In this document: in pieces, positions 54,657-63,336 of the stretch | Position numbering within the stretch: the stretch's first letter is position 1 | How the letters are laid out: every line of letters starts with the position of its first letter | Source: Pelistega suis | GTDB lineage: Bacteria; Pseudomonadota; Gammaproteobacteria; Burkholderiales; Burkholderiaceae_B | Length of the DNA stretch: 64,000 nt | Direction of reading: 5' to 3' | NCBI RefSeq assembly: GCF_013133795.1 | Contig: NZ_JABGBN010000001.1 | Span: 310,001 to 374,000, forward strand | The notes under the pieces: model-generated | What the model was told of the DNA's origin: nothing | Database searches by the model: none | The model's input: the letters and a program-made list of their open reading frames with translations, nothing else | Translations under genes and position numbers: made by a program

Positions 54657-55082
54657 ATGAAAAAGGGACTACTTTCATTATGTTTAGCATTGACGCCATT
54701 AGCCGCAATGGCACAGTCTCCCCTAGGGACATGGCAGTCGATTGACGAGGATGGGGCTAAAAAAGCAGTTGTGCGTATCACGCAAGATCAGAATGGCGAT
54801 TTACGAGGGACGATTATTAAATTAAATCAAAAGCCGGGTGCTATTTGTGTAAAGTGTAAGGGTGATAAAAAAGATAAACCTATTGAGGGGATGTCTATTA
54901 TCTGGGCCTTGAAAAAGGTAGGTGACAATAAATGGGGTGAAGGAACGATTCTCGACCCAGCTAAAGGTGAAGTCTATAGCCTCAAAGCAGAGCTGATTGA
55001 TAATGGTCAGAAATTTAAACTTCGAGGCTTTATGGGCGTTTCTCTATTAGGACGTACCCAAGTATGGTCGAGAATTGACTAA
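54657..55082 (+). CDS. DUF2147 secreted protein
   Basis: A 141-residue protein with a cleavable signal peptide (residues 1-20, ending AAMAQ) and the DUF2147 core PLGTWQSIDEDGAKKAVVRI ... WGEGTILDPAKGEVYSLKAELIDNG ... LRGFMGVSLLGRTQVWSRI. It has a CVKC pair in the middle, common in the family. Function unknown. It follows emrE by 15 bases with AGGAGGAAGG RBS, and its stop overlaps the convergent DUF924 gene by 4 bases. Confidence 0.9.
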   Translation: MKKGLLSLCLALTPLAAMAQSPLGTWQSIDEDGAKKAVVRITQDQNGDLRGTIIKLNQKPGAICVKCKGDKKDKPIEGMSIIWALKKVGDNKWGEGTILDPAKGEVYSLKAELIDNGQKFKLRGFMGVSLLGRTQVWSRID

Positions 55083-55621
55083 AAAGTTGAACCTTCTTGC
55101 TTGAGGAACTCCTGTTCTTCAATAGTAGATTGGCGACCTAATATACTATTGCGGTGCGGATAACGACCAAAGCAATCAATGATAGCTTTATGTTTCAATT
55201 CAAATTGATAGTTGTTATCTGTACCGTAATTTTTAAATAAAATTTCGGCTTGTTGGTGGATAAAAGCAGATTCAGAGTGCATATAGGGCATCAATAAAAA
55301 TCCAGCCTCTAAGCGAGATAGTTGATAAAAACCACTGTCTTTTGCGGCTTCTTGTGCTAATGCCAAGGCCATACCGTCATAGGCAAAAGCAAGCGGATTG
55401 TCGCGATGTAGATTGCGAGAAAACTGGTCTAGCACGATGATTTCTGCAAGGCGACCATAGATAGTAGAGCGCCATTCAGCAAGCTCTCCTTGTGTAGCCG
55501 TTTGCCATATTGTACTGAAACGATTTTGTATGGTTTGGTCAAATTGTGCGTCTTTTTTAAACCAAAGCTCAGGTGATATTTCTTTGAACCAAAAGTCTAA
55601 TATTGTTGTTGCTTGCGTCAT
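55079..55621 (-). CDS. DUF924 family protein
   Basis: A 180-residue helical protein: ILDFWFKEISPELWFKKDAQFDQTIQNRF, IIVLDQFSRNLHRDNPLAFAYDG and FLLMPYMHSE are family hallmarks, and FGRYPHRNSILGR is near the end. The function is unknown and the fold TPR-like. The true start is ATG 55621 (MTQATTILDFWF), because the longer frame would run through the divergent YchJ gene. Confidence 0.92.
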   Translation of the reverse strand: MTQATTILDFWFKEISPELWFKKDAQFDQTIQNRFSTIWQTATQGELAEWRSTIYGRLAEIIVLDQFSRNLHRDNPLAFAYDGMALALAQEAAKDSGFYQLSRLEAGFLLMPYMHSESAFIHQQAEILFKNYGTDNNYQFELKHKAIIDCFGRYPHRNSILGRQSTIEEQEFLKQEGSTF

Positions 55622-55701
55622 AGTTTGCTTTTTAGATGAGAGAAGATTATTAAAAGAGTATAGTATAAGATGTTTAAAGCATCTTTTAAGAAGTGATAAG
55701 A

Positions 55702-56085
55702 ATGCGATGTCCTTGTTGTTCTGAAAAATTATATGTAGAGTGTTGTGAGCCTTTTCATTTAGCGAAGGCGATACCGAAAACGGCAGAGCAGTTAATGCGA
55801 TCGCGTTATAGCGCTTACGTCTTACATAAAGTTGATTATATTGTAAAGACAACCATTCCAGCCCAACAGGCCAAGTTAGATGTGGTGGCGATAACGACAT
55901 GGAGTGAGCAAACGGATTGGCAAGGCTTGCGTATTTTAAAGTATAAACCTATTAGTGGTGTTCCTCAGGCTAAGGTTGAGTTTGAGGCGTACTACCAAGA
56001 GAATGGAGAGCGTAAAACTCATCACGAAGTGTCGATATTCTTAAAAATTCAAGGGCAGTGGTATTTTAAGGATCCAACGGTTTGA
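55702..56085 (+). CDS. YchJ/UPF0225 family protein with SEC-C-like motif
   Basis: A 127-residue protein opening with MRCPCCSEKLYVECCEPFH, the Cys-rich zinc-binding motif of YchJ proteins, then ETAEQLMRSRYSAYVLHKVDYIVKTT-type helices (here KTAEQLMRSRYSAY) and an NTF2-like sheet ending QWYFKDP. Function unknown. Its ATG lies 80 bases from the divergent DUF924 start. Confidence 0.9.
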   Translation: MRCPCCSEKLYVECCEPFHLAKAIPKTAEQLMRSRYSAYVLHKVDYIVKTTIPAQQAKLDVVAITTWSEQTDWQGLRILKYKPISGVPQAKVEFEAYYQENGERKTHHEVSIFLKIQGQWYFKDPTV

Positions 56086-56175
56086 TTAGAGGATATGTTT
56101 TTCCTTTAGAATGAGTAAATTTTGTACAATACAGTTGGCTAATTTTAGCTTAAGTGATGGTAAAAAGAGGTTTTT

Positions 56176-56394
56176 ATGAAAAAGTTGGTATTCCCCACGA
56201 TGTTATTGTTGAGCGCTTGTTCGACAGGACAGGTAGATGATAATAAAACAGCAGAATGCTCACAAATTATGGGTAAGGTTATCCAAGCACCTAGTGCTCA
56301 ACGCAATCCCGGAGGTGATTTTCTAACACAATATCGTCAACAGATGAATGCTGAGGCAGCGCGTGAGCATGCTCGTCAAGCAAAGTGTCTTTAA
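56176..56394 (+). CDS. Small lipoprotein of unknown function
   Basis: A 72-residue precursor with lipobox LLSAC (Cys15), then [21 protein letters not shown] and an Arg/Gln-rich helix ([20 protein letters not shown]) ending in a second-last Cys. Two further Cys in the mature part could form a disulfide. An AAAGAGG RBS precedes the ATG. I do not recognise the family. Its stop overlaps that of convergent rnhA by 4 bases. Confidence 0.75.
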   Translation: MKKLVFPTMLLLSACSTGQVDDNKTAECSQIMGKVIQAPSAQRNPGGDFLTQYRQQMNAEAAREHARQAKCL

Positions 56395-56831
56395 AGTTGT
56401 TCAACGCCCATATTAGCTAAAGCATCTGCACGCTCGTTACCTGGGTTACCTGCGTGCCCCTTTACCCAAATCCATGAGATTTCATGTTTTTTACATAACT
56501 CATTAAGCGTTTGCCATAAGTCTTGATTTTTGACAGGTTTTTTATCTGCTGTTTTCCACCCTCGTGCAACCCAACCAGACATCCATTCATTAATGCCTTT
56601 TTGTACATATTGTGAGTCAATATGTAGACGTACTTTGCATGGACGTTTGAGAGCGGAAAGTGCTTGGATAACTGCTGTCATCTCCATGCGATTATTTGTT
56701 GTTTCAAGTTCACCACCAAAGAGTTCTTTTTTGTGCTTTCCGTGCTGGAGTAATACACCCCAGCCACCTTTACCAGGATTGCCTTTGCAAGCGCCGTCTG
56801 TCCATATATCAACAAAGTCTTCAGTATTCAT
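56391..56831 (-). CDS. rnhA: Ribonuclease HI
   Basis: A 146-residue nuclease degrading RNA in RNA-DNA hybrids. All four acidic catalytic residues are visible: Asp in [16 protein letters not shown], Glu in [14 protein letters not shown], Asp in [11 protein letters not shown], and Asp in [10 protein letters not shown], with the His loop in [10 protein letters not shown]. The length is typical. It overlaps the methyltransferase gene stop by 4 bases, a common rnhA neighbour in betaproteobacteria. Confidence 0.96.
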   Translation of the reverse strand: MNTEDFVDIWTDGACKGNPGKGGWGVLLQHGKHKKELFGGELETTNNRMEMTAVIQALSALKRPCKVRLHIDSQYVQKGINEWMSGWVARGWKTADKKPVKNQDLWQTLNELCKKHEISWIWVKGHAGNPGNERADALANMGVEQL

Positions 56832-57508
56832 TGCTTATGCGTTTTTTGGGTTGCGACAGCGGGTTTAATAGCAGAAGGATTTTTTTTCTTAATGGCTGGG
56901 CCAATTAAGTGCATGCCTAGACTACGTTTACGCGCTGTCAAAATATAAAAAATACCGTCTTTACCCCAATGTCGAATATGAGATGATTGACGATTTATTT
57001 CAAAACCGTATAGTGTAAACCATTCCTTGATTTTGGAAATAGAAATGAATTGTTGGTAGGGAAGAGTCGGTAAATGATGAGAACGATACAGTCTTCGTAA
57101 CATGCCGATATGCCAAGGATTAAATCCAGTAATGAGTAATTGTCCTTCGTTAATTAAGAGTCGATGAGCTTCTTTTAAAATCTCTTTTGGTTGCGTGCTT
57201 AATTCTAGTGTATGAGGAAGAACAATCAAATCGACGGATTGTTCTTCTAAGGGAATGTGAGTAGCAGGTGCTTGAATACATGGGTATTTATACGTGTATG
57301 CATGTGTATTTTGGCTTGATACAATAAGTTTTTTTCGTGAGCGATTACTGGTGAGATAGTCGATATGAGGCAAGCCAACTTGTAGAGCGAGATAGCCAAA
57401 AGTATTGGTGAGAATAGGTGCTACCTTCATTTGTTCCTGGCGTGTTAATGCCTGCCCTTGAGAGCTTGCCAACCAGTGATGAAAAATTTGAACAAGATGT
57501 TTATCCAT
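56828..57508 (-). CDS. SAM-dependent methyltransferase (class I, DUF-type near rnhA/gloB)
   Basis: A 226-residue protein with a methyltransferase_11 core: [49 protein letters not shown] (read in part). The N-terminal SAM loop is divergent and lacks a clear GxGxG. The C-terminus is Lys-rich. It is positioned divergent from gloB and upstream of rnhA, the standard gloB/yafS/rnhA arrangement, so it is the YafS counterpart. ATG 57508 ([12 protein letters not shown]) avoids overlap with gloB. Confidence 0.85.
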   Translation of the reverse strand: MDKHLVQIFHHWLASSQGQALTRQEQMKVAPILTNTFGYLALQVGLPHIDYLTSNRSRKKLIVSSQNTHAYTYKYPCIQAPATHIPLEEQSVDLIVLPHTLELSTQPKEILKEAHRLLINEGQLLITGFNPWHIGMLRRLYRSHHLPTLPYQQFISISKIKEWFTLYGFEINRQSSHIRHWGKDGIFYILTARKRSLGMHLIGPAIKKKNPSAIKPAVATQKTHKQ

Positions 57509-57520
57509 AAAGGTGTTGCC

Positions 57521-58300
57521 GTGATAAAAGTTGAGCCTATCCCTGCGTTTAATGATAATTATATATGGATAATAGAGGATGGACGCTATGCTTGTATAGT
57601 AGACCCTGGACAAAAAGATCCTATCATAGACTATTTGACAAAAAGACGATTACAATTAAAGTCAATTTTGATTACACATCACCATCACGACCATACAGGG
57701 GCGGTTCTTGATTTAGTTGAGCTGACAGGCGCCCATGTATATGGTCCCATGAATGCAATAATCCAAGGGATTGATACTTATGTTCAGGAGGATGATCTTG
57801 TATCATTAGCACCATTGGATTTGGTCTTACGTGTTTTAGAGGTGCCAGGGCATACCCTAGATCATGTCGCTTATGTCGGAGAGATGAGCAATGGTCAAAC
57901 CATTGCATTTTGTGGTGATACTTTATTTTCTTGTGGTTCAGGGCGATTATTTGAAGGAAATTCTACACAAATGTTGCAAAGCCTTGATAAGTTTAAGAAA
58001 ATGAGTCAGAATACTCTGTTGTATTGTGCTCATGAATATACTTTATCGAATATTCGATGGGCCCTAGCGGTGGAACCTAACAATATTGATTTGCAGCATT
58101 GGGAGCGGGAGGCGGTGTGTTTGCGAGAGCAAGCGCTGCCTACGGTGCCAACCACCTTAGAGCAAGAATTAAAAACCAATCCTTTTTTGAGGGTTGGCGA
58201 GCAGACCGTGCAACAAGCCGCACAGGCGTATGCTGGTCATGTTTTATCTTCTCGCGCAGAAGTTTTTAGCGTACTACGTGAGTGGAAGAACCATTTTTAG
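57521..58300 (+). CDS. gloB: Hydroxyacylglutathione hydrolase (glyoxalase II)
   Basis: A 259-residue metallo-beta-lactamase-fold hydrolase cleaving S-lactoylglutathione. It opens KVEPIPAFNDNYIWII, the dinuclear metal motif is THHHHDHTGAV, then GHTLDHVAY, FCGDTLFSCGSGRLFEG and the C-terminal EREAVCLREQALPTVPTTLEQELKTNPFLR (in part). The start must be GTG 57521, 8 bases after AAGG; upstream ATGs would put the frame inside the divergent methyltransferase gene. Confidence 0.94.
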   Translation: MIKVEPIPAFNDNYIWIIEDGRYACIVDPGQKDPIIDYLTKRRLQLKSILITHHHHDHTGAVLDLVELTGAHVYGPMNAIIQGIDTYVQEDDLVSLAPLDLVLRVLEVPGHTLDHVAYVGEMSNGQTIAFCGDTLFSCGSGRLFEGNSTQMLQSLDKFKKMSQNTLLYCAHEYTLSNIRWALAVEPNNIDLQHWEREAVCLREQALPTVPTTLEQELKTNPFLRVGEQTVQQAAQAYAGHVLSSRAEVFSVLREWKNHF

Positions 58301-58308
58301 AGAAAATT

Positions 58309-60012
58309 ATGAAAGCAGTTCGTTATGCACTTATTGCACTAACAGCATTATTGGTAGGGTGTGCTTCCTCTGGTGGAAGTCATAAGTCTTATTCATCGTC
58401 TGAGCTTAAGAAGCAACAAAAAGACGTGTGGGAACGCATCCGTAAAGGTTTTGATATGCCTAATTTGGACAATGATCCCAAGGTGGATTATTGGACCAAT
58501 TATTATGCTGCACGTCCTACATCTATCCAAACGATGGCGCAACGTTCTAGTCGTTATATTTACTACATCACTAAAGAACTTGAAAAACGTAATATGCCAT
58601 CTGAACTAGCATTGCTACCATTTGTAGAAAGTGCTTATAATGCGACGGCGTTATCTCGTTCGAAAGCCGCTGGTTTATGGCAGTTTATTCCTAGTACGGG
58701 AACGCACTATAACTTAGCACAAGACTGGTGGAAAGATGAGCGTCGTGATACGGTGCATTCTACACGTGCGGCATTAGATTACTTATCCTATCTCTATAAA
58801 TTCCAAGGAAATGACTGGCATCTAGCATTGGCCTCCTACAACTGGGGAGAGGGAGCCGTGCGTCGTGCTCGTGAGCGTAATGCTGCCCAAGGTCGAGGTA
58901 CGGACTATCTTTCTTTACGCATGCCTAATGAAACTCGGGATTATGTTCCTAAGCTACTTGCCATTAAAAGAATTATTGCAAATCCTGCGAAATATGGTGT
59001 GACATTACCACATGTACCAGACCAACCTTACTTTGTGGAGGTCGTTAAGGATAAGGATATTGATGTCAGTACTATTGTACGTTTAGCGGGTATTTCTGAT
59101 GAGGAATTCAGATTACTTAATCCTGCCAATAAGCGTCAGGTGATTTTGGGAGAGCATCGTACGCGTATTTTATTACCAAAGAAAAATATTGCACAGTACG
59201 AAAAAAATCTCAAACAGCACAAAGGTGAATTATCTTCTTGGAAAGGTTATACACCTACACCGGGCGAGTCTTTAGCAACTATTGCTCAGCGTCATGGGAT
59301 TTCATTAGAATCGTTAAAATCAATGAATGGTTATGGGCGTAATCAAAATGTTGCGATTTCTTCTCGTACATTAATTGTGCCTCGTACAGGTGTATCAATG
59401 AACTCATCACCGTCAGGTATTGATACACGTGATATTGCTAACCCTATTGCGGATAGCGCTACCATGTTAGCTAGTAATCAAGTTAACTTGCCTGTGCAAA
59501 CACCTCCGATTCGTCAGGTTAACCCAGATGTTCGTTTAGGCGCAGTAAATAGTAATCCTCAAGCTCGTTTAGTATCGACAGCGACCCGTCGTCCACCGGC
59601 ATTGCCAGTGCCAGCATCGCCTGCTGCTGAGGTGCCGCCGACACCGACCGCAGAACCACCTAATGAGGATTTGATTGCGAGTTTAGTGGCTAATCCTACA
59701 GGGAATGCGCCATCACAACAGACATCGACGGTAACACAAACCCCGGCACCTGTTGCTCCAGCTACTTATAGTGCAACATATAATCCAGCGACAAGTACAG
59801 TGGGTACACGAGCAGCAAGTGCACCAATGTATACACAGAGAACAAGTGGTGGTTCTGTTGTTCATACAGTTGTAGCAGGTGATACCCTTTATTCTCTATC
59901 TCGTCGTTATGGTACAACAGTTGAGAATATCCGTGCTTTAAATAATTTAGGTGCACGAGAAATACGTACCGGTGAACGTTTACGTATGCCAGGTTCTGGT
60001 GTACAAAGCTAA
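58309..60012 (+). CDS. mltD: Membrane-bound lytic murein transglycosylase D
   Basis: A 567-residue outer-membrane lipoprotein (lipobox LVGC near residue 17). The SLT domain (about residues 80-230) has the catalytic Glu in LPFVESAYNATALSRSKAAGLWQFIPSTG (in part) and ALASYNWGEGAVRRA. Two LysM repeats follow, YTPTPGESLATIAQRHGIS and HTVVAGDTLYSLSRRYGTT, separated by an Ala/Pro/Thr-rich linker. It cleaves glycan strands to 1,6-anhydromuropeptides. Its terminator has been split by an IS element. Confidence 0.94.
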   Translation: MKAVRYALIALTALLVGCASSGGSHKSYSSSELKKQQKDVWERIRKGFDMPNLDNDPKVDYWTNYYAARPTSIQTMAQRSSRYIYYITKELEKRNMPSELALLPFVESAYNATALSRSKAAGLWQFIPSTGTHYNLAQDWWKDERRDTVHSTRAALDYLSYLYKFQGNDWHLALASYNWGEGAVRRARERNAAQGRGTDYLSLRMPNETRDYVPKLLAIKRIIANPAKYGVTLPHVPDQPYFVEVVKDKDIDVSTIVRLAGISDEEFRLLNPANKRQVILGEHRTRILLPKKNIAQYEKNLKQHKGELSSWKGYTPTPGESLATIAQRHGISLESLKSMNGYGRNQNVAISSRTLIVPRTGVSMNSSPSGIDTRDIANPIADSATMLASNQVNLPVQTPPIRQVNPDVRLGAVNSNPQARLVSTATRRPPALPVPASPAAEVPPTPTAEPPNEDLIASLVANPTGNAPSQQTSTVTQTPAPVAPATYSATYNPATSTVGTRAASAPMYTQRTSGGSVVHTVVAGDTLYSLSRRYGTTVENIRALNNLGAREIRTGERLRMPGSGVQS

Positions 60013-60032
60013 TCAGACGGGATAAGAAGTTT

Positions 60033-60043
60033 AAAGGGAAATC
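60033..60043 (+). terminator. Left arm of the split mltD terminator
   Basis: AAAGGGAAATC at 60033-60043 is complementary to GATTTCCCTTT at 61463-61473, which is followed by further Ts. The IS at 60048-61456 lies in what would be the hairpin loop. Confidence 0.75.
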
Positions 60044-60050
60044 TATATGA

Positions 60051-60104
60051 TCTGCACCCCAAAAGTTGGACTAAGTTTTCAACTTATTAAGGTGCAGATT
60101 TTTT
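60051..60104 (+). terminator. Terminator-like hairpin inside the IS left end
   Basis: TCTGCACC (60051-60058) pairs with GGTGCAGA (60091-60098), and inside it AAGTTG (60063-60068) pairs with CAACTT (60080-60085). Six Ts follow directly, ending at the orfA ATG at 60105. This should stop read-through from mltD and hide the orfA start on long transcripts. Confidence 0.65.
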
Positions 60105-60624
60105 ATGACTAAATATAACCAAGCATTTAAACAGCAAGTTGTCGAGTTTTACGTCGAACACAACGAAGATTTTGTCAAAACGCTTGAACATTTTTTACTT
60201 CCACATCAGACAGTTCGTCGTTGGATAGCCCAGTTTCAGTACTCAGGAAGTCGTGGTTTAGCCGTTATTGGGACCAAACGGGAGTATTCAACAGAATTCA
60301 AATTAAAAGTGATTCAATCTATACTGGATAATGAACTCACGGCGGAACAAGCCACACTTTATTTTGGCATTTCAAATTCAGGGATGATTAGCCATTGGTT
60401 GAAAGTTTTTTAAAGAGCAAGGTATAACAGGGTTATTGCCCAAACCTAAAGGTCGTCCGAGTATGAAACCTAAATATGCCAAAATGCCTCCAACACCTAA
60501 AACGGAAGAAGAACGCTTACGCTTAAAGATTCTCGCCCTAGAAGCGGAGGTAGCCTATCTAAAAAAGTTGGACGAGATAGTCAAACGAGACCAAGCCACA
60601 AGGCGCAAGCCGTCCAAGCGTTGA
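60105..60624 (+). pseudogene. IS3-family transposase OrfA, broken by a homopolymer frameshift
   Basis: The first 102 residues (MTKYNQAFKQQVVEFYVEH, helix-turn-helix of IS150 type) end prematurely after WLKVF at a T6 run (60406-60411). With five Ts the frame would continue as FKEQGITGLLPKPKGRPSMKPK and through the Leu-rich helix LRLKILALEAEVAYLKKLDE to the stop at 60622-60624. The downstream part contains the in-phase slippery heptamer at 60561-60567 used to make OrfAB. Confidence 0.85.
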
Positions 60625-61428
60625 GGGTTGACTATCCGTTGGAGCTTTTATTAGCCATTGCTCAACTAGCACGTAGTACATTTTTTTATTACTTAAGGTG
60701 CAGACCTGATAAAGATGCTGCCTTAAGGGAACGAATAATTCAGATAAAGCAGAAGCATCCGAGTTATGGTTACCGTCGCGTAACAGCGACATTAACCGGG
60801 GTGAACCATAAGCGAGTGCAACGATTGATGAAAGAGATGGGGCTTCAAGCGACATTGAGAAGACGTAAAAAATATTCGTCCTACCAAGGTGAGATAGGTA
60901 AAATAGCGCCTAATTTATTAAGACGTGATTTTAAGGCAAATCAACCGAATGAGAAATGGGTAACGGATATCACGGAGTTCAAAGCGAAAGATGGTCAAAA
61001 ACTTTATTTTTCACCTATTTTAGATACGTTTAATAATGAAATTATTGCCTTTGGTTTAAGCAAAAGTCCAAATTGGCTTTTAGTCAAAGGGATGTTGCAA
61101 GAGGTGATTAAAGCATTACCAGAAAGTGCCAAATCCATTTTGCATTCAGACCAAGGGTGGCATTATCAAATGCGAGCGTATCAACAAATTTTACAGCGCA
61201 AAGGCATGTCACAAAGTATGTCAAGAAACGGAAATTTTTAGATAATGCCGCGATGGAGAGTTTTTTGGACGACTCAAAATAGAATGTTTTTACGGCAAGA
61301 CCTTTGAGAGTGTGGATGAAATTGAACAAACAGTCAAAAACTATATTCGTTATTACAATGAAGAGAGGATTCAATTAAAATTAAAAGGACTGAGCCCGAT
61401 ACAATATCGAACACAGTCCTTGAACTAA
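60621..61428 (+). pseudogene. IS3-family transposase OrfB (DDE integrase), broken by two frameshifts
   Basis: Visible are HPSYGYRRVTATL, WVTDITEFKA (first Asp) and ILHSDQGWHYQ (second Asp). The frame stops after SRNGNF at 61241, where TTTTT replaces the expected TTGTTT of a GNCLDNA motif. A second missing T in the run at 61261-61266 (six, seven expected) separates MESFF from GRLKIECFYGKTFESVDEIE, which carries the catalytic Glu region, and continues to NYIRYYNEERIQLKLKGLSP and the stop at 61428. The element cannot make active OrfAB as written. Confidence 0.85.
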
Positions 61429-61462
61429 ATTAATCTAACTTTTTGGGGTCAGATCAACATTG

Positions 61463-61476
61463 GATTTCCCTTTTTT
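61463..61476 (+). terminator. Right arm and T-run of the split mltD terminator
   Basis: GATTTCCCTTT followed by further Ts, seven bases beyond the IS right end, complements 60033-60043. With the IS present the arms are about 1.4 kb apart. Confidence 0.7.
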
Positions 61477-61477
61477 A

Positions 61478-62299
61478 TTATTGATGAAAATCGACTTTTT
61501 TGTAGATAAACGCTTTACGAATAGCGTCAGGGATTTTTTTAATTTCTCTAGAGAGTTTGGCTAGTACAGAAAGTTTTTCTTTACTTTTTTTAAGTGTAGC
61601 GACTCTTTCGACTTGGATATCACTGTCTAAATTACTTTTTTCTTTTAAGAAGAATTTTTCTTGGATAATGATGGCGGGATTTAATTGATAAACTTGTAGT
61701 TGAGGTACGGTTAGATAACGACGAAAGAGAATATGATCTAACGGTTTTAGATGATGCACAGGCAGTTCTCGTACAAGATTTAATAAATATCTTGCACTTG
61801 CTTGTGAAACAATATAAGCCGCTGCACCGTAGTGTGTACTAGTGAGAATGTTTAACTTATATGGTGTATTTGATGAAGAACAAGGGATGTGTTTGAAAGG
61901 CTTTTCACCGATTTTCATCAGCATCGTTTCAAATCGTAGAATAAAGAAGTCATTTGGAGATGGAAAAATATCCAATAGCCATTGATTATTTGTTAGAAAG
62001 TATTGACTATCTTTTCCTAACAAAATATCATCCTCATAAATTGCAATATAAGGCAAATCCTCATCAATACATTTTTGCCATAGCAGGACATGGCTCATAA
62101 AGCATGCCTTTTCTCCATTGCTTAAACTGTTGACGTTAGCTAAGTTTGGTACAAATTGTGTTATGGCTTTGTCAAGACCAATGCTAGGCGTGATAGCATC
62201 AAAAAATTCAAAAGCAATATTATGTTTGCCGAACTCTCGATGAATATGCTCGCGGCGATGTTCGGCAGAAGTCATACTGATAACAAAATTTTTTAGCAT
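61478..62299 (-). CDS. Glycosyltransferase family 25 (LOS/LPS biosynthesis)
   Basis: A 273-residue GT25 enzyme: FVISMTSAEHRREHIHREF at the start, FFDAITPSIGLD, the hallmark NGEKACFMSHVLLWQKCIDEDLPYIAIYEDDILLG (in part; EDD metal motif) and YGAAAYIVSQASARYLL. The family adds galactose or similar residues to lipooligosaccharide. ATG 62299 (MLKNFVISM) is preferred over the longer 62317 start. It lies alone beside the IS. No other LOS glycosyltransferases are adjacent. Confidence 0.9.
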   Translation of the reverse strand: MLKNFVISMTSAEHRREHIHREFGKHNIAFEFFDAITPSIGLDKAITQFVPNLANVNSLSNGEKACFMSHVLLWQKCIDEDLPYIAIYEDDILLGKDSQYFLTNNQWLLDIFPSPNDFFILRFETMLMKIGEKPFKHIPCSSSNTPYKLNILTSTHYGAAAYIVSQASARYLLNLVRELPVHHLKPLDHILFRRYLTVPQLQVYQLNPAIIIQEKFFLKEKSNLDSDIQVERVATLKKSKEKLSVLAKLSREIKKIPDAIRKAFIYKKVDFHQ

Positions 62300-62358
62300 A
62301 GTATCGGCACTTGTCAAATTCTGCTTAAGTAGAATACAGAAAATAAGGAAAGAGTATA

Positions 62359-63309
62359 TTAATCTCTGTAGATATTAACATAAGCTGGCTCATCGATATA
62401 AGCATAGCCACGATACATACCTTCCGAATTAAAGGGTAAATAGACATTGCCCTGTTTATCTACAGCGATAATTCCTCCACTGCCTTGAATAGCGGGGAGT
62501 TTTTCATAGATAACCTTATCACACGCTGCTTGTAGGCTAAGCCCTGCATATTCCATTAGGGCAGATACATCATAAGCGACAACTGAACGGATAAACATTT
62601 CACCGTGCCCCGTACTAGATACGGCGCAGGTTTTATTATTGGCATAGCATCCTGCTCCAATAATAGGGGAGTCACCCACACGCCCCGCGACTTTATTGGT
62701 CATCCCTCCAGTAGAGGTAGCAGATGCTAGATTACCATATTGGTCGAAAGCAACAGCACCCACGGTTCCCATTTTCTTGCGTTCATCTAGTGGCGCGGAT
62801 GTTTTTACGTCATGATCAAGAGCCACTTTGCCTAGACCTTGCGCTGTTAATAGTTGTTGATAGCGAGCTTCTGTACTAAAGTAATTTGGTTCAACGAGTG
62901 GCAGATTATGTTCTTTTGCAAAACTTTCTGCCGCTTCGCCGATGAAAAAAACGTGTTGGCTCTTTTCCATGACGGCACGAGCTGTCTGAATAGGGTTCTT
63001 GATATGCTTAACGCCAGCAATAGCACCACAAGCAAGCGTGCTACCATCCATAATTGACGCATCTAATTCATGTGTGCCTTTGTTGGTGAAGACAGCACCT
63101 TTACCAGCATTGAATAATGGATTGTCTTCAAGCATAGTAACGGCAAGCGTAACAGCATCTAATGCACTTCCTCCTTTTTTTAAACAAAGTGAACCGGCTA
63201 ATACAATTTCTTCTAAGGCATGACGATAATCATGCTCTTGCTCAGGAGTGATATGTTCTTTAGAAATGGCGCCTGCACCGCCATGAATAGCAATAACTGG
63301 TTTTTTCAT
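62359..63309 (-). CDS. iaaA: Isoaspartyl peptidase / L-asparaginase (plant-type, Ntn hydrolase)
   Basis: A 316-residue precursor that self-cleaves. The nucleophile Thr lies in KKMGTVGAVAFDQYGNLASATSTGGMTNK (GTVG; in part). The N-terminus is KPVIAIHGGAGAIS and NAGKGAVFTNKGTHELDASIMDG (in part) is also typical. It hydrolyses beta-aspartyl dipeptides and asparagine. It follows the M55 gene by 27 bases on the minus strand, suggesting a peptide-salvage unit. Confidence 0.95.
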   Translation of the reverse strand: MKKPVIAIHGGAGAISKEHITPEQEHDYRHALEEIVLAGSLCLKKGGSALDAVTLAVTMLEDNPLFNAGKGAVFTNKGTHELDASIMDGSTLACGAIAGVKHIKNPIQTARAVMEKSQHVFFIGEAAESFAKEHNLPLVEPNYFSTEARYQQLLTAQGLGKVALDHDVKTSAPLDERKKMGTVGAVAFDQYGNLASATSTGGMTNKVAGRVGDSPIIGAGCYANNKTCAVSSTGHGEMFIRSVVAYDVSALMEYAGLSLQAACDKVIYEKLPAIQGSGGIIAVDKQGNVYLPFNSEGMYRGYAYIDEPAYVNIYRD

Positions 63310-63336
63310 TAGAAAAGTCTCATTTAATAAAGCTGT

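Larger units (their letters stand above)
60048..61456 (+). mobile_element. IS3-family element, IS150-like subgroup, degenerate
   Basis: A 1409-bp element with imperfect terminal inverted repeats beginning TGATCTG(C)ACCCCAAAA at both ends (left from 60048, right end at 61456 read inwards). It encodes orfA and orfB transposase parts with a programmed-frameshift A AAA AAG at 60561-60567. Flanking triplets ATA and ACA are not identical, so no clean target duplication remains. Three frame-breaking changes make it non-autonomous as written. Confidence 0.88.

Noticed and set aside
55622-55900. N-terminal extension of the DUF924 gene
   Set aside because: It would overlap the YchJ gene on the other strand, and homology begins at MTQATTILDFWF.
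60045-61459. Target-site duplication of the IS
   Set aside because: The flanking triplets are ATA and ACA, so there is no perfect duplication; I did not call one.
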